From Bacteroidota bacterium (GTDB lineage Bacteria > Bacteroidota > Bacteroidia > Chitinophagales > BACL12), in contig JADKAC010000005.1 of assembly GCA_016715425.1 (NCBI GenBank), forward strand, positions 434,001 through 498,000: DNA of 64,000 nt, read 5' to 3'. Shown piece after piece: positions 1 through 8,568 of this stretch; positions within the stretch are counted from its first letter, which is position 1, and the number at the start of each line of letters is the position of its first letter. Position numbers and translations under genes: made by a program. The notes beneath the pieces are model-generated. The model worked only from the letters and a program-made list of their open reading frames with translations. It was not told the origin of the DNA and did no database searches.

Positions 1-86
1 CGGGATTAATAGGAAATAGTTATTGATTAATTATTTGAAATTATTTATTTTCGACCAATTACAAAATGAACTGAAAATTTTTTCAA

Positions 87-791
87 ATGAATTTAATTAT
101 TGCCAGCACATCCACAATTTACGGACAAGTCTATTTAGAATATCTTAAACCAACACTTTTAGAATTTTATAAATCGAGTAACGAAATCTTGTTTATACCC
201 TATGCAAGACCTTCCGGTATTTCCCATGAAGTATATACAGAAAAAGCATCTACCTTTTTTTCGGGTATTGATAAGAAATTAATAGGTATACATACTTTTT
301 CAAATCCCGTGGAAGCTATACAAAATGCAAAAGCAATTTTTACTGGAGGCGGTAATACCTTTATGTTATTGGATCAGTTATACAAAAACAATCTGATTTC
401 TCCATTACGCACAATATTAAAATCAGGAATTCCATTTCTAGGTACAAGTGCGGGAAGTAATATTACCGGGTTGACTATCGGCACGACGAATGATATGCCT
501 GTAGTTTACCCACCATCATTTGATGCATTACAGTTAGTACCTTTTAATATTAATCCGCATTTTCAGGATCCAATTGAAGGCAATATACATATGGGCGAAA
601 CCAGAGAAACCAGAATTGGAGAATTTATTCAATTTAACACGCAACCTGTAATTGGATTAAGAGAAGGAAGTTGGATTCATGTCACTGGAAATAAAGCTGT
701 TTTAAAAGGTGATTTATCTGCAAGATTATTTCAACAAAATCAAAAAACGGTTGAGTTAAATGCAGGTTCTGATTTAAGTTTTCTTTTATAA
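87..791 (+). CDS. pepE: Peptidase E (alpha-aspartyl dipeptidase, S51 family)
   Basis: Cytoplasmic serine dipeptidase of family S51, expected to cleave Asp-Xaa dipeptides. The 234-residue product has the family's usual length. It carries the nucleophile elbow GTSAGSN with Ser121, followed by Asp136 and by His158 in NPHFQD; these sit one residue beyond the Ser120/Asp135/His157 triad known for Salmonella PepE. GGGNTF near residue 87 is the usual glycine loop. There is no signal peptide. The gene stands alone and converges on proS, with only 9 bases between the two stop codons. The ATG at 87 gives an N-terminus (MNLIIASTST) that starts directly on the first beta strand. Confidence 0.9.
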   Translation: MNLIIASTSTIYGQVYLEYLKPTLLEFYKSSNEILFIPYARPSGISHEVYTEKASTFFSGIDKKLIGIHTFSNPVEAIQNAKAIFTGGGNTFMLLDQLYKNNLISPLRTILKSGIPFLGTSAGSNITGLTIGTTNDMPVVYPPSFDALQLVPFNINPHFQDPIEGNIHMGETRETRIGEFIQFNTQPVIGLREGSWIHVTGNKAVLKGDLSARLFQQNQKTVELNAGSDLSFLL

Positions 792-800
792 AAAATCCTT

Positions 801-2279
801 TTAGTAAGCTTTAGCAAATAACACTCGTTGTGAACTTGGCTTACCGGAATACACACATTTTCCTTCTTCAGATTTTGCATCCAAAGGAATACAACGAATT
901 GTGGCTTTGGTTTCTGTTTTAATTTTTTCTTCAGTTTCTGATGTGCCATCCCAATGTGCTAATACAAATCCGGCTGAATTTTCAATTATATTTTTAAACT
1001 CTTCCCAACTATCTGCTTTGCGCAAACTATCATTGCGGAATTGCAATGCTTTATTGTAGATATTGGATTGAATATCTTCTAACAATTTGCTTACTTGCTC
1101 TGCAATATTTTCTGATTGCCAAATCATTTTTTCTTTAGTATCTCTGCGTACAACTTCTATCGTTCCATTTTCAATATCACGCATTCCAATAGACATTCTT
1201 ATAGGCACTCCTTTCAATTCGTATTCTGCATATTTCCAACCGGGTTTCGCCTGATCATTATCGTCCAATTTTACAATGATGTTAGCTTGTTTCAATACGG
1301 AAATTATTTCCTGTGCTTTTGCAGAAACAGTTGCCAACTGTTCTTCGCTTCTAAAAATTGGAACTATTACAACATGTAGTGGTGCAAGTTTTGGAGGAAG
1401 AATTAATCCATTATCATCGCTATGCGCCATAATTAATGCACCCATCATTCTAGTTGACACTCCCCAACTGGTTGCCCACGCAAATTCCTGTTTGCCTTCT
1501 TTGTTTAAAAATTTTACATCAAATGCTTTTGCAAAATTCTGACCCAGAAAATGTGAAGTACCCATTTGTAATGCTTTGCCATCCTGCATCAATGCTTCAA
1601 CACAATAAGTATCAATGGCACCGGCAAATCTTTCTTTCGCAGTTTTCACTCCTTTAATAACAGGAATTGCCATGTAGTTCTCCATAAAATCTGCATACAC
1701 ATTTAGCATTTTTACAGTTTCTTCAACTGCTTCGTCAGCAGTTGCATGTGCAGTATGCCCTTCCTGCCAATGAAATTCTGAGGTTCGCAGAAATAATCTT
1801 GTACGCATTTCCCAGCGCATCACATTTGCCCATTGATTAATTAGTATCGGTAAATCACGATAACTCTGAATCCAGTTTTTATAGCAATTCCAGATTATTG
1901 TTTCAGAAGTAGGGCGTATAATTAATTCTTCTTCTAATTTAGAATCCGGATCCACCATTAATTTCCCTTTTTTAGTAGGATCAGTTTTTAATCTGTAATG
2001 TGTTACAACGGCACACTCTTTGGCAAACCCTTCGGCATGTCCTTCTTCTTGTTCCAAAAATCCTTTAGGTATCAACAATGGGAAACTCGCATTCACATGA
2101 CCCGTTTCTTTAAACTTTTTATCGAGAATGCATTTCATTTCTTCCCAAATAGCCCATCCATAAGGCTTTATCACCATGCTTCCACGTACAGCACCGTATT
2201 CAGCCAGTCCACTTTGAAGTACAAGATCATTGTACCATTGAGAATAATCTTCCGCTCTACTTGTAATATTATCAGACAT
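801..2279 (-). CDS. proS: Prolyl-tRNA synthetase (archaeal/eukaryotic-like type)
   Basis: Class II aminoacyl-tRNA synthetase charging tRNA-Pro in the cytoplasm. The product is 492 residues, the length of the short archaeal/eukaryote-like ProS without the long bacterial editing insertion. Landmarks are the motif 1 region near the N-terminus, IRPTSETIIW (about residue 122), the motif 2 stretch with FLRTSEFHWQEGHTA (about 164-178), and the anticodon-binding domain starting at HVVIVPIFRS (about 303). The C-terminal end KAY with a preceding Cys-containing segment resembles the C-terminal extension of this subtype. A Bacteroidota -7 element lies 40 bases upstream. Long open frames on the opposite strand (1116-1657, 1998-2327) are shadows of this gene. 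Confidence 0.95.
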   Translation of the reverse strand: MSDNITSRAEDYSQWYNDLVLQSGLAEYGAVRGSMVIKPYGWAIWEEMKCILDKKFKETGHVNASFPLLIPKGFLEQEEGHAEGFAKECAVVTHYRLKTDPTKKGKLMVDPDSKLEEELIIRPTSETIIWNCYKNWIQSYRDLPILINQWANVMRWEMRTRLFLRTSEFHWQEGHTAHATADEAVEETVKMLNVYADFMENYMAIPVIKGVKTAKERFAGAIDTYCVEALMQDGKALQMGTSHFLGQNFAKAFDVKFLNKEGKQEFAWATSWGVSTRMMGALIMAHSDDNGLILPPKLAPLHVVIVPIFRSEEQLATVSAKAQEIISVLKQANIIVKLDDNDQAKPGWKYAEYELKGVPIRMSIGMRDIENGTIEVVRRDTKEKMIWQSENIAEQVSKLLEDIQSNIYNKALQFRNDSLRKADSWEEFKNIIENSAGFVLAHWDGTSETEEKIKTETKATIRCIPLDAKSEEGKCVYSGKPSSQRVLFAKAY

Positions 2280-2318
2280 TGTTTAAATTTGGTATGGTGT
2301 TTGAAATTTATAGAAATA

Positions 2319-2326
2319 CAAAGTTA
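2319..2326 (-). promoter_or_regulatory. Putative -7 element for proS
   Basis: On the minus strand this reads TAACTTTG, matching the Bacteroidota TAnnTTTG consensus, 40 bases upstream of the proS ATG. No good TTG is found 19-21 bases further upstream, so only the -7 part is supported. Confidence 0.45.
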
Positions 2327-2370
2327 ATAAAGCAACAAGAAGCACGTTTAAATTTTAAAAACAAAAGAAT

Positions 2371-3843
2371 ATGAAACATACAACTCTACTCCAAACATTA
2401 TTTTTAACTACTACACTATTTATCATTAGTGGGTTGAGTGCCCAAGTATATGATGATATTTATTTTACACCTGGAAGTTCAAATACAACAACAACTACTA
2501 CAACAACTAACAATCAATCAGCTAATAATAATGATTCTGAATATTCTTCAACTGGCGAAGATGAATATAGAGTGTATTCAGATGGATTTAGCAGTGAAGA
2601 ATATTATGATGAAGAAGGTAATTCCTATGTAGTAAATAATTATTACTACGATGAGAATGATGAAAGCTATATGAATTCCATAGACAGATATTATTCACCT
2701 TATTATGGATTTAGTTATTACGCACCTTGTTATTCATCTTCTTATTACTACCCTTCTTATTACGGCGGTTTTGGATTGTCAATAGGATTTAATTGGGGCT
2801 GGGGTTCAATGGGTTGGGGTTATCCTTCTTACGGTTATGGTTATCCTTATTATGGATATGGTTATGGTTGTGGTTACCCTTATTACGGTTATGGATATGG
2901 TTATGGTTATCCTTATTATGGCTATGGATACGGATATAATAATGGTTATTACAACGGCTACTATAATGGTTACAACAATGGGTATTATGATGGCTATTAT
3001 GGCTATGGCTATGGCAATGATTATTATTACGGACCAAATGGTACCGGCTCGAGTAACACCAGTGGTGGCGACAGAACTTATCATGGAATTACAGGTGGTG
3101 GTTTATCCGAAAGACTGCCTTCAAATAAAACTGATAATTTGAATTTGGATAATGGTATTTCGGCTAATACAAATAATATAAATGGCCTAAATAAAAATGA
3201 TGCTATTGCAACTAATAAATCTGATATCACTTCCAAAAAAGATTTTGCTGTAAATAATGATGCAGTTGCAATGAGTAATAATAGCACTGTAAAAATTGTA
3301 AAAAGTTATTCCAATAATAAGCCTACTCAAGCTACTAAATCCGTAAGTAACAGTAGCAATAAAGGAAATGTTAGCAGCAAACCTGCAAATACATATACCA
3401 ATAGCAATAATAATAGTAAGTCTACATTTCAATATGCACCTTCTGATAGAAATTCAGGACAAGCCACTCAGGATAATTCATATAGATTTGATAAACCTGC
3501 AAGCAATAATAATAGCAGCAATACATATCAAAAACCTGAATTCACTTATCCTGAAAGAAGTAGTGAGCGTTTAGATAATAATTATTCTCAGCCTCCAAGT
3601 AAGAGCACTCGCAGTGAAGTTGCTCCTGAACAGCCAAAAAATAATTGGTTTGAAAATAAGGGTAGTCAAAGCAATAAGAGCTCAGGCTGGAATAATAATT
3701 CATCCAGTTCTCAACCTTCCTACAGAAGTAGCACTCCTTCTTCTTCTCCTTCTCCATCCATTAATAGTGGTGGAAGTTCATCAGGAGGAAGAAGTGGTGG
3801 TGGTTCATCTTCAGGAAGTTCCGGAGGTGGAAGCAGAAGATAA
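2371..3843 (+). CDS. Secreted Tyr/Gly-rich low-complexity protein, function unknown
   Basis: Unrecognised function. The 490-residue product starts with a signal peptide (hydrophobic stretch to about residue 25, ending SGLSAQ). Three low-complexity blocks follow: a Thr/Asn/Ser/acidic stretch (about 30-100), a Tyr/Gly/Pro block (about 105-225) made of repeated GYGYPYYGYGYG and NNGYYNGYY units, and an Asn/Ser-rich linker ending in a Ser/Gly tail (GGSSSGG, SSGGGSRR). No enzyme motif or sorting domain is visible. The 41-base gap to the following FadL-like porin suggests co-transcription, so a cell-surface or matrix role is plausible. Low-complexity proteins of this style are common in Bacteroidota. 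The open frames on both strands inside 2789-3142 arise from the repetitive code and are not genes. Confidence 0.75.
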   Translation: MKHTTLLQTLFLTTTLFIISGLSAQVYDDIYFTPGSSNTTTTTTTTNNQSANNNDSEYSSTGEDEYRVYSDGFSSEEYYDEEGNSYVVNNYYYDENDESYMNSIDRYYSPYYGFSYYAPCYSSSYYYPSYYGGFGLSIGFNWGWGSMGWGYPSYGYGYPYYGYGYGCGYPYYGYGYGYGYPYYGYGYGYNNGYYNGYYNGYNNGYYDGYYGYGYGNDYYYGPNGTGSSNTSGGDRTYHGITGGGLSERLPSNKTDNLNLDNGISANTNNINGLNKNDAIATNKSDITSKKDFAVNNDAVAMSNNSTVKIVKSYSNNKPTQATKSVSNSSNKGNVSSKPANTYTNSNNNSKSTFQYAPSDRNSGQATQDNSYRFDKPASNNNSSNTYQKPEFTYPERSSERLDNNYSQPPSKSTRSEVAPEQPKNNWFENKGSQSNKSSGWNNNSSSSQPSYRSSTPSSSPSPSINSGGSSSGGRSGGGSSSGSSGGGSRR

Positions 3844-3883
3844 GGTCTAAAGCAATTACTCTTTTATTTTTAAAAAACAGTTT

Positions 3884-5392
3884 ATGAAAAAATGGTATAC
3901 AATTTATGCCCTGCTATTGGTATTGCCTTTAAGGTTGGTTGCTCAATCCGATGAAGATGCTTTACGATACTCTACACTTGACTTCGGGGGCACTGCCCGT
4001 TCATGGGGATCCGCCAATGCATACGGCGCAGTTGGTGGAGATTTTAGTACGCTGAGTATGAACCCTGCAGGTTTAGGTATTTATAGAAGCTCCGAATTGT
4101 TTTTTGGAATGGGTCTGGCTTTTATTAATAATCGTTCTGAAATGTATGATAATTATCAGGATAGAGATCGTGATAATTTCCATGTGAGTGGTGCAGGAAT
4201 GGTGCTTACCAATATGTATAAAGGCCGGGAAAATTCTACGAATAATTGGGTGAGTACCAATTTTGGTTTTGGATATAATCGTTTGGCAAATTATAATTCT
4301 GAAATTAATTATTCCGGATTTAATAATGCTAATTCTTTATTGGATGATTATGTTTCTCAATTAAATGCCAATGGAGGCACCAATCCATCTAACGTTTATA
4401 ATAGCGCTCCTTTTGGTGCCGGTTTAGCTTGGGAAACTTATATGTTAAATCCTTATCCCAGTGATACAACACAATACTCTTCTGTAATTCAAGATGGCAA
4501 TGTGCAGCAAAGCAAATACATTCAAACATCCGGAGGCTATGATGAAATGGTGTTATCTTTTGCTGGAAATTATGGTAATAAATTATATATCGGAGCAACG
4601 ATGGGAATGCCGATTGTCAATTATAATTATTCATCAATTTATTCAGAAGCAGATGTAAATAATGTGCATGATGATTTTAATTCTTTCGATTTAGTAAATA
4701 ATACAGATGCACATGGTTTTGGTATCAACGGTAAATTCGGTTTTATTTATCGCATAAGTAATTATGTGCGTATTGGCGGTGCAGTGCATACACCTACTTA
4801 TATTGATATGCATGAAAGATATTACAGTTCAATGAATTCACAATTAGATATGACGGGCTCCTATTACTATGAATCTCCATATGGTGAATATTTATATGGC
4901 TTAACCACTCCATGGAGATTATTTGGAAGTGCTGCTGTTACAATTCAGAAATACGGCTTCTTGAGTTTTGATTATGAGTTTGTTGATTATGGTGAAGCAC
5001 ATTATAATTTTAATCGCATTGGTTCAGGAAGTGATATTAATTATGAAAATAATTTGAACAACACGATAAATGGAAAATATACGGGGGCACACAATTTTAG
5101 ATTTGGTGCCGAAGCGAGTATTGATATTTTTCGTTTAAGAGGTGGTTATGCAATTCAAGCAACTCCTTTTAATAGTGGTGTTGCAACAGGTAATGCAGAT
5201 TATGCAAAAAATACATTTACTGCAGGATTTGGTATTAAAGAGAGATCTTACTTTGTTGATTTTGCTTATGTGAATTCTTCATCCACCGAATACGATCAGG
5301 AATATTATAGTGATGTAAATGGAGGCAATTCAGGCGCAACAATTGACAAGCGCTTTAGTAACTTTTTAATGAGCTTTGGTTTTAGATTTTAG
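3884..5392 (+). CDS. Outer-membrane OmpP1/FadL-type transport protein
   Basis: Predicted 502-residue outer-membrane beta-barrel. A signal peptide (MKKWYTIYALLLVLPLRLVAQ) precedes a mature start with DEDALRYS and the segment SANAYGAVGGDFSTLSMNPAGLGIYRS near residues 42-70. The NPAGL signature at this position is typical of the FadL/OmpP1/TodX family, which takes up hydrophobic compounds. The rest alternates aromatic and polar residues, and the chain ends FLMSFGFRF, a barrel C-terminus with terminal Phe. It follows the Tyr/Gly-rich secreted protein by 41 bases and is followed by a strong hairpin terminator, so the two genes probably form one unit. The substrate cannot be told from sequence. Confidence 0.8.
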   Translation: MKKWYTIYALLLVLPLRLVAQSDEDALRYSTLDFGGTARSWGSANAYGAVGGDFSTLSMNPAGLGIYRSSELFFGMGLAFINNRSEMYDNYQDRDRDNFHVSGAGMVLTNMYKGRENSTNNWVSTNFGFGYNRLANYNSEINYSGFNNANSLLDDYVSQLNANGGTNPSNVYNSAPFGAGLAWETYMLNPYPSDTTQYSSVIQDGNVQQSKYIQTSGGYDEMVLSFAGNYGNKLYIGATMGMPIVNYNYSSIYSEADVNNVHDDFNSFDLVNNTDAHGFGINGKFGFIYRISNYVRIGGAVHTPTYIDMHERYYSSMNSQLDMTGSYYYESPYGEYLYGLTTPWRLFGSAAVTIQKYGFLSFDYEFVDYGEAHYNFNRIGSGSDINYENNLNNTINGKYTGAHNFRFGAEASIDIFRLRGGYAIQATPFNSGVATGNADYAKNTFTAGFGIKERSYFVDFAYVNSSSTEYDQEYYSDVNGGNSGATIDKRFSNFLMSFGFRF

Positions 5393-5413
5393 TAAATGAG
5401 TACACACACTCAT

Positions 5414-5446
5414 AACGGCGCATCTATGATGCGTCGTTTTTATTTT
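5414..5446 (+). terminator. Rho-independent terminator after the FadL-like gene
   Basis: The arms AACGGCGCATC and GATGCGTCGTT form an 11-bp stem with one G-T wobble and a TAT loop (5414-5438). A T-rich tract follows directly. It lies 22 bases after the stop codon at 5392. Confidence 0.85.
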
Positions 5447-5447
5447 A

Positions 5448-5478
5448 TTAAACCACCAACAAGGTTTGGTTATTTTTG
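5448..5478 (+). promoter_or_regulatory. Bacteroidota-type promoter for the UbiD-family gene
   Basis: TATTTTTG (5471-5478) matches TAnnTTTG, with TTA at 5448-5450 exactly 20 bases upstream in the place of the -33 TTG. The ATG follows 10 bases later, so the leader would be very short. Confidence 0.55.
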
Positions 5479-5488
5479 TTAGTACTAT

Positions 5489-7396
5489 ATGGCTTATAAA
5501 AATTTACAGGAATTTATTCAACGGTTGGAGCAGGAGGGCGAACTCATTCGTATTAAAGAATATGTAAATCCGCATTTAGAAATCACTGAGATTGTTGACA
5601 GAATTTCCAAGCACAACGGACCGGCATTACTTTTTGAAAATACAGGATATCAATTTCCTTTACTAATAAATGCATTGGGTAGTGAAAAAAGAATGTGTCT
5701 TGCATTGGGCGTTGAGAAATTAGATGATATTGCTGCTGAAATAGAAAGTTTATTTAAAACTATTGCAACTCCAAAAGATTCTATTACTGATAAATTAAAG
5801 TTGTTACCACAATTAGGAAAAATTGCTTCATGGATGCCAAAGATGCGCAAAGGCAAAGGCGATTGTCAGGAAGTAATAAATAAAAATCCGGACATAACAC
5901 AACTACCGGTTATGACGTGCTGGCCTGAAGATGGCGGACCATTTTTAACATTGCCCGTAATTAATACAATGGATCCCGAAACTAAAATTCGCAATGTTGG
6001 AATGTATCGCATGCAAGTTCTTGGACCTACACTTACAGGTATGCATTGGCATAAACACAAAGTTTCTGCAGGGCATTTTAATTCTTATAAACGCTTAGGT
6101 AAAAAAATGCCGGTTGCTGTAATTCTGGGTGGTGATCCCGCATATACTTATGCGGCAACTGCGCCACTTCCTCCTAATGTGGATGAATATGTTTTAGCAG
6201 GATTTTTAAGAAAAAAGAAAGTAGATCTGATAAAATGTATTACTCAAGATATGTATGTTCCTTCGGATGCAGATTTTGTGATTGAAGGTTTTGTTGATCC
6301 AGAAGAAGATTTAATTTGGGAGGGCCCCTTTGGCGATCATACCGGATATTACTCTTTAGCTGATTGGTATCCGAAATTTCATATTACTTGTATTACACAT
6401 CGTAAAAATGCAGTGTATCCTTCCACTATTGTTGGCATTCCTCCACAAGAAGATGCATGGATTGGAAAAGCAACAGAACGCATTTTTATAGCACCTATAA
6501 AAATGACTATGCTTCCTGAAATGCTGGATATGGATATGCCGATTGAAGGTGTATTTCATAATCTGACTACAGTAAGAATTAAAAAAGAATTCTCAGGTCA
6601 TGGACAAAAAGTAATGAATGCAATGTGGGGTGCAGGACAAATGATGTTTAATAAAATATTGATTATTGCTGATGAAAATACTACGATTCAAAACTATAAA
6701 GAACTGGCACGTTCTGTAAGTAATTATACTGATCCTGCACAAGATATTTATATCAGTCAGGGGCCGATGGATGTGTTAGATCATAGCTGTTCAAAATTTG
6801 CATTTGGTGGTAAAATGTGTATTGATGCTACTTTAAAAAGTGAAGAAGAAAAAAATGATCTGGCTAAAAATATTGTAATATCAGAAATACAAATTGATAC
6901 AGAGAAATTAATGCAAAAGTATCCTGAAATTCATTCAATAAATATTAATCTGATTTTAGAAAATATCTCTCTCGTTTTAATTTCAATTGAAAAAAATCGA
7001 TTGCATCATGTAGGTGAATTATCAGAAAAATTATTTTCAGAACCGGGAATGGATGCAATTAAATTTTTGGTAATTACTGATAGCGTTGTAAATGCTGCAG
7101 ATATAGATGTGGTAACATGGCATGCTGCAAATAATATTGATCCCAAACGTGATATCTATATTTTTAAGCACGGAGTGAATGGAATTTCGCATGCTGCTAT
7201 TGATGGAACGAGAAAAACAAAGCAGTTCGATAATTTTAATCGTGACTGGCCAAATATTATTTGCATGGATGATGATACCATAAAAGCGGTGGATGCAAAA
7301 TGGGATAAGTTAGGTTTAGGAGCATTTATTTCTTCTCCTTCATTGAGATATCGCAATCAATATTTAAAAGGCGGTGCTATAGTAGAGCAAAATTGA
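5489..7396 (+). CDS. UbiD-family decarboxylase, probably for menaquinone synthesis
   Basis: Prenylated-FMN-dependent decarboxylase of the UbiD family, 635 residues. The catalytic pattern is visible: Arg174 in GMYRMQ, and Glu278 and Asp283 in EGPFGDHTGYY. These correspond to the Arg-Glu-Glu/Asp triad of the family. WPEDGGPFLTLP (about 145) and HWHKHK (about 186) are other family landmarks. In organisms with the futalosine pathway a UbiD-family enzyme removes the carboxylate from the prenylated naphthoate. mqnE and mqnA lie 11 kb downstream, so this is the likely role here. A ubiquinone role is unlikely in Bacteroidota. The flavin prenyltransferase partner (UbiX) is not in the window. It is a single gene between two terminator or promoter regions. 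Confidence 0.85.
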   Translation: MAYKNLQEFIQRLEQEGELIRIKEYVNPHLEITEIVDRISKHNGPALLFENTGYQFPLLINALGSEKRMCLALGVEKLDDIAAEIESLFKTIATPKDSITDKLKLLPQLGKIASWMPKMRKGKGDCQEVINKNPDITQLPVMTCWPEDGGPFLTLPVINTMDPETKIRNVGMYRMQVLGPTLTGMHWHKHKVSAGHFNSYKRLGKKMPVAVILGGDPAYTYAATAPLPPNVDEYVLAGFLRKKKVDLIKCITQDMYVPSDADFVIEGFVDPEEDLIWEGPFGDHTGYYSLADWYPKFHITCITHRKNAVYPSTIVGIPPQEDAWIGKATERIFIAPIKMTMLPEMLDMDMPIEGVFHNLTTVRIKKEFSGHGQKVMNAMWGAGQMMFNKILIIADENTTIQNYKELARSVSNYTDPAQDIYISQGPMDVLDHSCSKFAFGGKMCIDATLKSEEEKNDLAKNIVISEIQIDTEKLMQKYPEIHSININLILENISLVLISIEKNRLHHVGELSEKLFSEPGMDAIKFLVITDSVVNAADIDVVTWHAANNIDPKRDIYIFKHGVNGISHAAIDGTRKTKQFDNFNRDWPNIICMDDDTIKAVDAKWDKLGLGAFISSPSLRYRNQYLKGGAIVEQN

Positions 7397-7477
7397 TATT
7401 CATTTCTAATTCAAATAATTCTTCTTTTTTAAAACCTCTAAATGTTAGAAATATTTTTATTCCTGCAACACAGGTTT

Positions 7478-7485
7478 TACATTTG
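7478..7485 (+). promoter_or_regulatory. Putative -7 element for tryptophan 2,3-dioxygenase
   Basis: TACATTTG matches TAnnTTTG and lies 30 bases upstream of the ATG at 7516. The -33 position is T-rich but lacks a clear TTG. Confidence 0.4.
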
Positions 7486-7515
7486 ACCAATTGATAACTT
7501 TTAAATACTATAATT

Positions 7516-8568
7516 ATGAATCGTCCACCAGTTGAATATACCGAATATCTGCAATTAGATAGAATTCTAAATTCTCAAGCTCCGGAAAGTGATAAAGAAA
7601 ATATTTCAGCTCACGATGAAATGTTATTTATAATTATTCATCAAGCGTATGAATTGTGGTTTAAGCAAATTCATCATGAATTGGATTCTGCATTACAAAT
7701 AATGAATGGTAAAATGTTGAATGATAATTCACCTGAATTACAGACTATAGTGCATCGTATGAATCGTGTAGGTACAATATTAAATTTGTTAGTACATCAA
7801 ATTGATATTTTGGAAACAATGACACCGTTGGACTTTCATGATTTCCGTGATTTGTTGCGTCCGGCATCCGGTTTTCAGAGTTGGCAATTTAAAATGATAG
7901 AAGCAAAACTTGGTTTGAAATTCGATAATCGTCATGGTCAGCAATATTATTTATCGCAATTGAAACCACAGTTTGTGGAAATGATAAAAGAAGTAGAGAA
8001 GCAACCTACTTTATTAGAATTGATTGATGGGTGGTTATCCAGAATGCCGTTTTTTGATTCACCTGAATTATGGGAAAATTATAAGGCCATTACTTCAAAT
8101 GATAATATAATGCATCCTTTCTGGTCGGATTTTATAAATATTTATGAAAGTGGATTAGTGGAAGGAGAGAAACAGAATATTGAAACTTTTAAACAAATAT
8201 TTTTCTCTGACTCTAAAAGTGAATATACTTCCTTATCTTCAAAAGCAATGCGTTCTGCATTATTTATTTCTCTATACAGAGGATATCCAATCTTGCATAT
8301 GCCATTTAATTTTATGAATGCAATGGTGAATATAGATGAGCAAATGGCTACGTGGAGATTCAGACATATTAATATGGTGCATCGCATGATCGGAAATCGT
8401 GTTGGAACTGGTGGAAGTTCTGGTAAAGATTATTTGCAAGGAGCTTTAAACAAACATTATATTTTTAAAGACTTTGCCATACTCTCCAGCTTTTTAATTG
8501 AACGCCATAAATTACCTGTATTAAGTCAGGAATTAGAATTAAGACTTGGTTTTTATCGCAACGCTTAA
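7516..8568 (+). CDS. kynA: Tryptophan 2,3-dioxygenase
   Basis: Haem-dependent dioxygenase opening the indole ring of L-tryptophan to N-formylkynurenine, the first step of the kynurenine route. The 350-residue product carries IHQAYELWFKQIHHELD (about 41-57, distal-site His53/His54), RDLLRPASGFQSWQF (about 111-125, with the substrate-binding Arg115) and RFRHINMVHRMIG (281-293, with His284 at the place of the axial haem ligand), followed by GTGGSSGKDYL (298-308). These are the family signatures. No other kynurenine gene is adjacent, so the pathway is scattered or the enzyme supplies precursors for NAD or other products. Its 3' end overlaps the convergent OmpA-domain gene by 4 bases. Confidence 0.93.
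   Translation: MNRPPVEYTEYLQLDRILNSQAPESDKENISAHDEMLFIIIHQAYELWFKQIHHELDSALQIMNGKMLNDNSPELQTIVHRMNRVGTILNLLVHQIDILETMTPLDFHDFRDLLRPASGFQSWQFKMIEAKLGLKFDNRHGQQYYLSQLKPQFVEMIKEVEKQPTLLELIDGWLSRMPFFDSPELWENYKAITSNDNIMHPFWSDFINIYESGLVEGEKQNIETFKQIFFSDSKSEYTSLSSKAMRSALFISLYRGYPILHMPFNFMNAMVNIDEQMATWRFRHINMVHRMIGNRVGTGGSSGKDYLQGALNKHYIFKDFAILSSFLIERHKLPVLSQELELRLGFYRNA

Noticed and set aside
1116..1657. Opposite-strand frames in proS
   Set aside because: They overlap a gene with full catalytic motifs and show no family features.
2789..3142. Open frames on both strands inside the Tyr/Gly-rich gene
   Set aside because: Caused by the repetitive GGTTAT-type code; they have no start context and encode simple repeats.
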